DNA from: Merluccius polli | Taxonomy: Eukaryota; Chordata; Actinopteri; Gadiformes; Merlucciidae | DNA length: 64,000 nucleotides | Direction of reading: 5' to 3' | Assembly (NCBI GenBank): GCA_030340625.1 | Contig: JAOPHQ010004839.1 | Location: forward strand, 328,501 to 392,500 | Part shown: positions 41,380-51,118 of the stretch, piece after piece | Layout of the letters: each line of letters opens with the position of its first letter | Position numbering within the stretch: position 1 is the first letter of the stretch | The notes under the pieces: generated by a model | The model's database searches: none | What the model was told of the DNA's origin: nothing | Seen by the model: only the letters and a program-made list of their open reading frames with translations | Made by a program: the position numbers and the translations under genes

Positions 41380-43655
41380 AGATGTGTGTGTATATAAAGT
41401 GCTCAAAGTGACAACAAATCTTGACAGCTTCGTCGGTCTTGCCGTTTCTCAAAGAGGTACAAAGTACTAGTGAGTGGAGATTACCACTCGAAAAACATCA
41501 ACTCAGTTGAGAGGAAACAAGCCGAAGCTGCTACTTGCTAAAAGTGTGGACGAATATGGATAAAAGACATAATAATGTATATGGATAAAAGAGATAATAA
41601 TGTATATGGATAAAAGACATAATAATGTATATGGATAAAAGACATAATAATGTATATGGATAAAAGACATAATAATGTATATGGATAAAAGACATAATGT
41701 ATATGGATAAAAGAGATAATAATGTATATGGATAAAAGAGATAATAATGTATATGGATAAAAGACATAATAATGTATATGGATAAAAGACATAATGTATA
41801 ATTATGGATAAAAGAGATAATAATGTATATGGATAAAAGACATAATAATGTATATGGATAAAAGACATAATAATGTATATGGATAAAAGACATAATAATG
41901 TATATGGATAAAAGACATAATAATGTATGGATAAAAGAGATAATAATGTATATGGATAAAATACATAATAATGTATATGGATAAAAGACATAATAATGTA
42001 TATGGATAAAAGAGATAATAATGTATATGGATAAAAGACATAATGTATATGGATAAAAGACATAATAATGTATATGGATAAAAGACATAATAATGTATAT
42101 GGATAAAATACATAATAATGTATATGGATAAAAGACATAATAATGTATATGGATAAAAGACATAATAGATGTATATGGATAAAAGGCATAATAATGTATA
42201 TGAATAAAATACATAATAATGTATATACATTATTATGTATTTTATTCATATACATTATTATGCCTTTTATCCATATACATCTATTATGTCTTTTATCCAT
42301 ATACATTATTAGCCTATCTCTTTTATCCATATGGATAAAAGACATAATAGATGTATATGGATAAAAGGCATAATAATGTATATGGATAAAAGACACAATA
42401 GATGTATATGGATAAAAGATATAATAGATGTATATGGATAAAAGACATAATAATGTATATAAAAGACATAATAATGTATGGATAAAAGACATAATAGTAA
42501 CAACATAGCGCCTTAAGAGTACGTCATCACTGACAACCTCATTGATTAAAGGTAACGGCACTCTTAAAGGCAGTTGAACACATTATGACGGTGTACTAAA
42601 CTACAACCGAAGGTTTTAGAGTAATTTTCAATACAAAACTAATGAAGGATGAAGCGATTATTTGAATATTTGGGGCCAGCCCTTTATTTTTACATGTACA
42701 ACCATTTATTACCATTTAACTGATAGTTAATCGGTCAAAAAATGCATTGTCGTTTAACAGTTAAACGGTTGATTGTTAACATCCCTATTAGCAAATTATA
42801 AATTAAACATTAAATAAAGTATTATAATCATTGTTAGCCTACATTTTGGACAGAAACAAACCGTAACAAGAAACAAAGGAGAGTCAGACGTAGTGAAACG
42901 CATTTGGAAATTAAATCATTCCACACTGGATTTATATTTATATTTATTATTACAAGCGCTAGGACATGGATATTAATAGTCCTGTGATTTATTATTATTT
43001 ATTATTACAAGCGCTAGGACATGGATATTAATAATGCTGTAGGCCTAATATAGCCTATTATTATTTATTACTATTAAAAGCGCTATGACATGGATATTAA
43101 TAGTCCTGATTTATTATTTATTATTACAAGCGCTAGGACATGGATATTAATAGTGCTGTGATTTATTATTATTATTTATTATTACAAGCGCTAGGACATG
43201 GATATTAATAGTGCTGTGATTTATTATGATTTATTATTAAAAGCGCTAGGACATAGATATTAATAGGCTAATGCTGTGATGGGTCTGCCGTGTGCGCCTG
43301 CGCAACAAAAAAAAAAGAGTAAAATGTTCCCGTCCCTAGCATGCATAAGGCTATACTAAAATATCATAAACATTAAACCCAACAGATGTAATATAATGTA
43401 TAGTGAAAATAATGTAAAACTACGACTCCTATAGGCCTACTGCTACATAACTATTACCGTATTGCGCACTCGCATTTATTCTTCTCATAATCTTCATAAT
43501 CTTCTCATCTAATGTCACACCAAAGATAAAATACAAATACTGTGAATAGCAGTGGTTAACAGTAGCAGTAGTTGTGTAGCAACTTACAAGGCGAGCAGGG
43601 CGATGCAAACACATATCAGAGTCCAGCTCTCCACGGAGAGAAGCGGTACCTCCAT
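37744..43655 (-). CDS. Cytochrome P450 family 3 (CYP3A-like), complete 13-exon gene
   Basis: ER-membrane haem-thiolate monooxygenase that oxidises steroids and xenobiotics with NADPH-P450 reductase. Exons: 43655-43588, 40847-40754, 40676-40624, 40406-40307, 40139-40026, 39941-39853, 39399-39251, 39129-39002, 38893-38812, 38712-38552, 38437-38211, 38095-37933, 37824-37744. Internal exon sizes equal human CYP3A4 (94, 53, 100, 114, 89, 149, 128, 161, 227, 163) except exon 9, five codons longer. Product 502 aa, no frameshift. Features: N-terminal anchor (residues about 11-27), I-helix AGYETSSS (309-316), ExxR Glu366-Arg369, haem loop PFGVGPRNCVG with Cys446. The family is certain; I cannot decide between subfamilies 3A, 3B, 3C and 3D. 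Intron 4 ends in a (TG)n tract at the exon 5 acceptor, and intron 1 holds a large minisatellite. Confidence 0.95.
39483..39530. repeat. (TA)n microsatellite beside a MITE
   Basis: About 24 TA units in CYP3 intron 6, directly abutting the left arm of the inverted-repeat element at 39531. Confidence 0.95.
39531..39778. mobile_element. Inverted-repeat MITE in CYP3 intron 6
   Basis: Perfect 29-bp terminal arms: TGAAGAGCTCTTTTCCAAAA continuing to CATTAAA at 39531-39559, and the exact reverse complement at 39750-39778. Both outer flanks are TA dinucleotides. The size (248 bp) and TA flanks suit a Tc1/mariner-type or other TA-inserting MITE, but the superfamily is inferred. Confidence 0.7.
40149..40240. 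repeat. (CA)n microsatellite at the CYP3 exon 5 acceptor
   Basis: About 46 CA units, reading (TG)n on the transcribed strand. The array ends only about 8-10 bases before the AG of the exon 5 acceptor (exon start 40139), where a pyrimidine tract is normally found. Confidence 0.95.
41321..41375. repeat. (TA)n microsatellite
   Basis: About 27 TA units in CYP3 intron 1. Confidence 0.95.
41551..42495. repeat. 25-bp minisatellite (ATGGATAAAAGACATAATAA type)
   Basis: Roughly 37 units of ATGGATAAAAGACATAATAA plus TGTAT, with 22-bp variants lacking AAT and G/C variants (GAGAT for GACAT). On the minus strand no frame has a stop, and because 25 is not a multiple of three, successive units are read in rotating frames, giving a false 25-residue protein repeat. 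An internal block, 42225-42330, is inverted. Confidence 0.95.
42138..42311. repeat. Perfect 174-bp palindrome within the minisatellite
   Basis: Two 87-bp arms with no spacer, centred between 42224 and 42225; the arms include the rare variants TGAATAAAATACAT and GGATAAAAGGCATA in mirrored positions. A second small palindrome (12-bp arms) is centred between 42330 and 42331, marking the far edge of the inverted block. Confidence 0.93.
42930..43280. repeat. ~60-bp tandem repeat
   Basis: Six imperfect units each containing AAGCGCTAGGACATGGATAT and TTATTATTATT spacers of varying length; the second to last units differ by single bases. Confidence 0.85.
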
Positions 43656-43760
43656 GCTGGGTCCAGGAGATCAACAGGACATGGACGCTACTGGTCCGTT
43701 CAGCTGTCTTTTAAAGTCTTTTAAAGTTGTATCTGGAGGGCGGGACCTCATGCCCAAATA
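43656..43760 (-). promoter_or_regulatory. CYP3 core promoter candidate
   Basis: On the minus strand, 55-70 bases before the ATG, two TTTAAAAG boxes occur in tandem (about 43709-43727) and can serve as TATA-like elements. No convincing PXR/VDR-type hexamer pair was found in the next 300 bp. Confidence 0.4.
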
Positions 43761-44416
43761 TGGCATTGGCTATTGTTGTTGTTTTTTCTCGTGTCGAAAG
43801 TGCGTCTACCTGTCTGACCAGAATCCTGTCTCGGTACCGTTGGAGTTCGCATAAGGTAAGACAATGGACCCGGTACCGCTCCGATAGACAGACTGATAAT
43901 AACCAGTGGTAGGTGTTCATTGAATACATTGTGGTTTGAGCTCAAGAAAAACAAAACATATTCTGTTATCGGCCCTCCCAACTATGGCATCCACCTGTTC
44001 CTCTGAACTGAGGAAGAGTAGAAAGGTTTTCCCATAATGAGGTCAGCTCTTATATGAACAGAGCTGTTTTTCCGGTTTCCACTCTCTCATTCTCCCTGAG
44101 CTTGTGTGTTAAATGTTAACCTATATGGTTCCCGTTCTCACGCCATGTTTGGAGGGTGTTTCAATGTGTGGAGGGCGTTTCATTGGAGGGGTCTAGAGAG
44201 CATCTGGATGGACAGTGTGGTCTCCAGATGTTGTCTGATGAGTATCCGTTGACCTTACTAATGATGTCTGCGCCCCTTTCAGTTCTGGGCTTCCCATCAC
44301 CTGTGTCATTAGCAGGGACACCTGCCCGTCACACCAAGCCATGATGGTAGCCAAGACACCCAGCCATCTGCTTGGAGATGCTAGATGTGTGTGTGTTAGC
44401 GTGTGTGCATTCTCAC

Positions 44417-45273
44417 TAGGAGTACCAACTCTCTGAAAAATAAATAAGGGACACCTCATTGGCAGGGCCGGCCGACCCGATTGCCTTCACCCTTCCTGGC
44501 GTGGTACATTTTTTTTAGCCCCTATCTTAATGAGCACCCTAGTGGAGAAAATGTGATGCAGTGCCCTGTAAGGTGTCCTTACAATGGTCTAAACTTGACG
44601 TTCCCTATGGGTGCCCTTCCAATGGAAAAGGGTGCCGTTATGAAGTGCCCTCTATGCCTCCCCTATGTGACAGTGTCCCGAAGGGTGATGCCCTTTCCAG
44701 TAGGGAAAATGGGATGCAGTGCTGTGAGAAAACATGATGAATGCCCAAATAGGTGCCCCTCTAGTGGAGAAGTGCCCCTCTAGTGGATAGAATGTGATGC
44801 TGCGAGAGGCAGCGCTTTAAAACGTTGGGTCCAAAGCTGCAACAATGAGGAGATAAGGATAAAGGTCCTCTCACTGATAGCAATGTACTGGCTTGTCTCG
44901 CAGAGGGAGAGAGAGAGAGACAGCATCGTTCAGATTCCTTAAACCCGTCTGTCCAGTTGTAGAGTGTGCGGTCATCAACATCGGACGTACATTTGTCTTC
45001 TTTGCAGTTAAATTGATCACATCCTAAGTGTGTCGGGTTGATCTGGTCCTTGAGCCATGGAGACTCTTCTCTCAGGATAGACTCCCATGTAACTAACATC
45101 TAAACCCTACCTGACCCCTTGTCCCATACGGTCCTCTAGTCACACATTATACTGTACATTAGACGTTACATGGACACCCAGATAGGCCTGTCTGGCCTAT
45201 GGATGTTGGACTATAGGCTACTGAAGTGCTATGCAGTGTGTCCGGTGCATAAAATTCAACACCATGTAGACAG

Positions 45274-45311
<38 letters not shown>

Positions 45312-46542
45312 CACCTCTGCTACTGTTAAGGGGTGTGAAAAAAAAAAAGGTGTGGTTATACTTTTAAACTGGATCGCCTGATAATATAATGTAAATCTTA
45401 ATCAAGGATGAAGACTACTTCATCATACATGATGCATCATAGCTTTTTGTATGCTGGTGGGCTCCACGTCGTGCAGTAGGAGCCCTTCAAACGGTCCCCC
45501 ACTGGTGTGGACACTAGTACAGTATGACATGTGAACACTAGGAAATGCAGAGTAACAGATATAATAGACAGTAGTGTATTCATATTTATACTGTATATCT
45601 GATCTATAGTGTGAACATCGTATTCGTAATCATACCTCGAGCTGTTGCTCTGCATTTCCATATTCACTTTGTGTGCGTGTGAATGTCTTAGCATAAGATA
45701 ACATTAGGATGTGAGTAATTATGACTGTGGAGGGTGTGTGTGGAGTGTGTGTGGTTGATGGCTGGTTTACAGCCTCACCTGGCCTGAGTCAGACTGATTG
45801 GACTCTGGGTCTGGGTGGGGCTGCACACCTGTGGTGTAGAGCAATCATAGCACCCAGGATAAACCAGCTATCACCACACACACTTGGGGAGGAGCCACTG
45901 GCATGGCAGCGTGTAACATCAGCTCGGCGAATACCACCTGCCAAAAGCATAATTGATAACATCTACCCGTGTCCTGTGTCGGAGGGCCCCAGGAAAAGCC
46001 ACTTAGGTGGCGTGTGGTCAGGAGCGACCCTGCCACAATGACCATAGAAGCATGAGAAAAATATGAATGCATACTACTATGTAAATGAATACATTTACAG
46101 TATGTATGCATTAGAGACATGCAATGCTGTCTCTCCGCCACTCCCCAGAAATGCTATTATATATATTGAATATTGCACATTATGCATTAATATTTACTGA
46201 ACATTGCTGTAAAAATATAGGACTGCTGCTGTCTTTCCCTTTCCCTGAAAACCATTCAACCAGGCGGAGGCGCAGATTTGTTTGGAAAACTGAGAGCTAC
46301 AGGAACCACGTGATCGCGTGGCGGCGAGATCAAAGAGTGTTGCAACACTCTCTTTCAATGGCTCTGGGCCTGGAAACAAGTTTACCATACATTTTCATAT
46401 AAAGCGTCCTGTTATTCATTTTCCATTGCCATTTTACTGACTATTTTTTGAAGTGCGTCCCTTTTCAGCTCAATACGGGACGGCTGCTTTTGTTTCTAAA
46501 TACGGGACGATTCCGTTTTTCAAGGGACGGTTGGCAATCCTA
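44417..46542. mobile_element. Decayed or composite hAT element, 2.1 kb
   Basis: The left terminus TAGGAGTACCAAC (44417) and right terminus GTTGGCAATCCTA (to 46542) are inverted at 11 of 13 positions. The flanking octamers ATTCTCAC (44409-44416) and GTTCTCAC (46543-46550) agree at 7 of 8. Inside the right end, CGGGACG-type repeats (46475-46525) match a terminal pattern I associate with fish hAT elements. No transposase frame survives. A (GA)n tract lies at 45278-45309, and the middle may include later insertions. Confidence 0.55.
45278..45309. repeat. (GA)n microsatellite
   Basis: About 15 GA units. Confidence 0.93.
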
Positions 46543-46892
46543 GTTCTCACACAACATAGTGTATCTCTCTTCTTTGCCGTCTCCTCATTGTGTTGCAACC
46601 TTGGGTGTTAGCTTGAGCCTTGAACTACTTGATCCATGACACATAGGCCTACCATGCTATTAGCATGTTAGCCTAGGGCTAAAGGGCTCTTATGAAATGT
46701 ACACATATACCAGCTTGCTATTCAAAGTCTGCTCATTTGTCAGTCATGCAACGTTTCAACGTGGCAGCGGGGGACACTTTGCTTCCAACACATCTAAACA
46801 GAGGCTGCGTGTCCTAAAGTTAATTGTGCTCTTCGCTGCCTGGTTTGTACTTGTTTGGCACGAAGCCTATAGGTCAACTTTCAGAACCTGTG

Positions 46893-48500
46893 TGTGTGTG
46901 TGTGGAAGGCCAAAAGGGTCATAAACACTTGCCCGGGCGTGTGCTTTGTCTTTTGTACACAAAATTGCACGTGTGTGAAATTATATTCTATATCATTAGT
47001 AATTATTATATAATGATAGCTGTTAAAGCCATTATAATGCATAACACATATTTCAGGACTTGTTGCACATTTTGACAGCGCAACCCTATCCAAATTAACC
47101 GTACACACATGCATCATTTTTTGTTGTTTTATTTTTGATGTTAAGAACAAAATATGACTACCGTGGCCAATCACATGGCTGCATAAAGCTCCTCGGTAGA
47201 TGGCACAAGTGGTTGCTAAATGAAGCGATTGTATAGTCTAAGTTTGGAAGATGCAAGTAACTAACTCAAATATTTATTGATTCTTCACATTGTGCTTTTG
47301 GACCTAACTCATGGAAGTAATCGTAGGTCCAGATGAATCATTACCATAGGTGACCTCTTGGGGTCAAGCACACATTGGAATGAGCTAGAGACCTGGGGTC
47401 TCTTTTATATGAAAGAGGGCCTCAAGCACATATGAGATTATCAATATGGTGTCTCTAGCCCCACAGGAAGTGATGCAAATGGTCATTGGAGTGTCATCAG
47501 ATTGGATTGGATATGTCGTTTCTGGGAACCAGGGGAACGTGTGTATTCATATTGGCATCTCTAGCCATCTCAAAAGGTTACGAAAAGGGGTGTGACCTCC
47601 AACATTAATCAATGGGAATAAAATGGAGAGCGGTTTCAAGTTCCCCATTTCCGGTGGGATGGAGGTAGAAACTTATGTTTTCAGGCCTGTGAACATATGT
47701 GGGATGTGGACATGTTTTTCAAGTTTGGGGTCAAAAGGTCAAACGGGGCTCATGCCACACCCATTACTAGTTTTCAAAAAGTGGATATGCATTTCATTCA
47801 TCTTTAAAAAAACAAAAACAAAGAGCTAGAAGTGATGCGTGTTGGATCGGTGGGAAGTTGGTCCGGGAAGAATTTCAGCTCCAAATCTAACTTGCGGAAG
47901 CATTGTGAGACGTCACAACAAAAATGTCACAACAAAAAAAAGGGTACATCCTGGCTGTCACTGCTACACTGAAGTCCTCTCACACATCAAAGCTTCAGTG
48001 GCACTCGGGGAGGCACTGTTCTGTCTGTCGCTGGGGTATGACAAGTGAATACGTGAATGATTTAAACTTGTGGAATGGAAAAGTAGAGCAATCACGGACC
48101 ATCATTTGGTTATTGGCCAAGAAATGACTGCCTTCTACTAATAATTCCCATCTATGAGTTATGTGTTGTGTATGAGTTATGTGTTGATCGATAACAAATA
48201 AGAAGCATAGAAAAATACATGTTCACATATGCACACACGAAGCGTGTGACATTTCGTGTGTCCAATGTGAACATGTTCACATGTTCACTTTGGGCTTTGA
48301 GTGTGCACATAAGCACGTGTAATTTCACGTGCTCTGTGCGCATTTGCACATGAAATTTCATGTGCTTTGTGTGTGCAAATAAGCATGTGAAAATGCGCAA
48401 AAAGCACGTGAAATTTCGTGTACCAAAGACAAAGCACACACCTGGGCAGGCGTGTGCTGTCATTATGACCCCTTTGGCCTTCCATATGTGTGCGTGCGTT
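46893..48500. repeat. Inverted repeat pair flanking a 1.4-kb unknown segment
   Basis: The left copy at about 46900-46980 has GGAAGGCCAAAAGGGTCAT, GGCGTGTGCTTTGTCTTTTG and ACACAAAATTGCACGTG. The right copy at about 48400-48485 carries the same blocks in the same order on the opposite strand. This could be a non-autonomous element with long termini or two separate insertions. The interior has no recognisable gene. Confidence 0.5.
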
Positions 48501-49025
48501 CATGCGTGCATGTGTGCGTGCTTCATAGATGGATGCATAAAGGTGTGTTTCCTTTATCTTGCGTGTGTGTAAGCAGTAAAACTAAGTGATTGTTCAAAGT
48601 CAAAGTTCAAACATTGGGCAATAAAGATTATAAATGTCAGTCAAAACATTTCCATACAATATCTGCAGCCAAAGTTAAAATTTTAATGATAAATTACAAT
48701 TAATGATGGGGACTATGTTTGATAATGATATGACTTGACAAATTAACAAATCAAAGGTCGAAGTCTTGATTTTCTTTTTTAAATACAGACTTAATACAGA
48801 CTTAAGGTTTAAACTGAAATGGTGTGTTAATAATAGGGGAGAAACTATGTTGCATGTCTATTTGTAATGTCTGGACATGGATGTACCTGCCTCCCCATTC
48901 TTGTTAAAAAATATAGTTTAACAGAAAATAAGTTATCAATGGGCTATCTGCTCGTTCACCCATTAGTTTGTCTTTCATGTTGATTGTTTTTTTTGTGATA
49001 GTAATACATACAAGTGAGTTTTGTG

Positions 49026-49040
49026 CCAGCAGGGGGCAGT
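49026..49040 (+). promoter_or_regulatory. CTCF-like motif
   Basis: CCAGCAGGGGGCAGT fits all 15 positions of CCASYAGRKGGCRSY. It lies in an otherwise featureless intergenic stretch. Confidence 0.45.
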
Positions 49041-51000
49041 GTAAGGTAACATTAGTGACGGTTAAATCAAAACAGAATGAATTGCCTGAACTATAACGTT
49101 CACTTTTAAAATGTTTTTACTAAGAAGGGCAATATGTTCAACATTTGGATCATAGTTACTGATGAAAATAACTTGCACTTTCTGACTCCATCATGTTAAC
49201 ACGTATCCGTTTAGGAGTCCTTCTAGCCCAGTAGTAGTGTACTAGTGAAGTTGGGACAGTGTTTTCAATATTTTGACCAAACTGTCTGCCTGCATAAAAT
49301 CACTCTGGAGATCCACAAGGGGGAGAGATAGGCAGAAGGCACCGGGGAACTCGGCTCTGTAGATGAAAAGACAGGAGCTGTGGGATGGTGGGACTTTATA
49401 ATGCAGCTACAGCGTGTCTGCATCCAGCAGGTGAACACCCCCCCACCCCTCGCACCTTCACTACTCCCACCCACCACCAACTAAAGCCCCAGGGAGCAGA
49501 GTGGCGGTGCGACAGTGTCCCAGTCAGGCTACTGCAAAGTCACACAGCTGCAGCCTGGCAAGTGAAGGTCTGTCCTTCTGCACCGCCTGCATTTGCACAG
49601 AGGCGAGTGTTGTTGTAGTGTAGGCGTAGTTTGGGCTGTCGGAGAGAGACACAGAGAGAGCTGTGGAATGAATACGAAATGTGTATTGTATAAGTATGTT
49701 AGACAGGCCCAAATGGAGAGAGAAAAGCCATACATGGAGGGAGAAGAGTTGTATTCATATTTTTATCAGGGAGGGATGCGTATCCACCACATTCACATGT
49801 GTACACCCACAAACTCACACACACAGAGCACAGTGATTTATGTGGCTTGATTTTATCTATACCAGCACTATCACCTTTGTCCACTGCATATACATCAGGA
49901 TCTGTCCAGTGTAGAGAAGAGGACTGAAGCTGATTTTAAGGTATACTGTGTGAGTTATTTATTTTTCATTTGTTTGCAAAATATTTGGAGTGTGGTAGGA
50001 TGCTGTTTTGAGGAATTTCATTTTTCTTATTTGACACTTGCTAAAAAATACAAAGAGGGAATGATTGAAACTTCATCTCCAGATCTCAGGTCTCCAGTGA
50101 GGCGATGAGAACCAGGACTCTCTGCTAGCTGGGGTGTGCACCAAATCACTGAATCTACTAAATCCATGCGTTCCCCACTTGGCTGCCTTTCCAAAGGATT
50201 TCCGAGATGTACAGAGACTTACTTGTGAATCCGATTTACCAGTCCATTGTAGTGCCAAACAGAGGTTTTAAACAGCCACAGGGCCTCCTGTTCAACTGTG
50301 TCCCCAGCCAACTGCTTCTTTATGGGCTACAACCTAGAGACATTTGATCTTTTCAGTGTAGGTAAAGCCACTTGGAAATCAAAATTGGTACTGACTTAAA
50401 ACAGTCCAATCAGTAGTCTTGCACATCACCAACTCTTTCCAGCAGTGATTTACTATGACGGAGATTTCATCATCCGAGCCAACCTTGTGCGGTTCTACTG
50501 ATAACTCGTACCGATGAACACAGATTTTAAAGAGTCACAAAGTAAGCACATCAAAGTAGGTGCCTCATTCAAGTATTAAAAAAGAGTGTCCCTGTCTTCA
50601 TAAAACTCATGGAGGATAAAGATACCCTGGGAAACGACATGATCACGAGAGTAAGGGTCACACACTAACACACACTCACTATTTCTCCTGAGATGAAAAA
50701 CAAGGCAATGTAAAGGGGTTTAATAAAAGATGCTGGACTGTAAGGGAGATGAACAAAGTCATGAAGTTTAATAAGTTCTCAGTGCTTCAGTTTAGATGAC
50801 AGACAGCCGGCTCACAGTGCCCTTCACTATCTTTCCTCCATTTTACACTGACTCATTCCCTGTAATGTCAACACAGGGACTATCAGACAAATGTCGTGGC
50901 TCTGTCACTTTGGGGAGCCTTCATCACTTTCAGAAATGCTCTTGCCCTCAATCTCCACCACCTGGGTTTATTGCGCTGCTAAATCCAATCAAAACATCAT

Positions 51001-51014
51001 CTCTTCTCTCTCTT

Positions 51015-51074
<60 letters not shown>

Positions 51075-51118
51075 CCTCCCTCCCTCTCGCTCTCTCTCTC
51101 TCCCTCCCTCCCTCTCTC
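51001..51118. repeat. (TC)n polypyrimidine tract
   Basis: About 118 bp of almost pure pyrimidine: TC units with CCC interruptions; on the other strand (GA)n. The mirror-symmetric core can form H-DNA in principle. Confidence 0.93.

Larger units (their letters stand above)
40848..43587. other. CYP3 intron 1, repeat-rich
   Basis: Holds a hAT-like terminus near 40955-41035 (GGGATGCCAATT and GGTCATTAACCGTTGAATG type), another at about 42715-42785 in inverted orientation, (TA)n 41321-41375, the 25-bp minisatellite 41551-42495 and a set of ~60-bp tandem units at 42930-43280. No exon seen. Confidence 0.65.

Noticed and set aside
41503..42561. 352-codon minus-strand open frame rich in Tyr, Ile, His and Phe
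   Set aside because: It is a reading of the 25-bp minisatellite in rotating frames, without homology or gene structure.
40955..42785. One large hAT element spanning the CYP3 intron 1 minisatellite
   Set aside because: Termini-like sequences occur at both sides, but the flanks show no matching 8-bp duplication, so they are more likely separate remnants.
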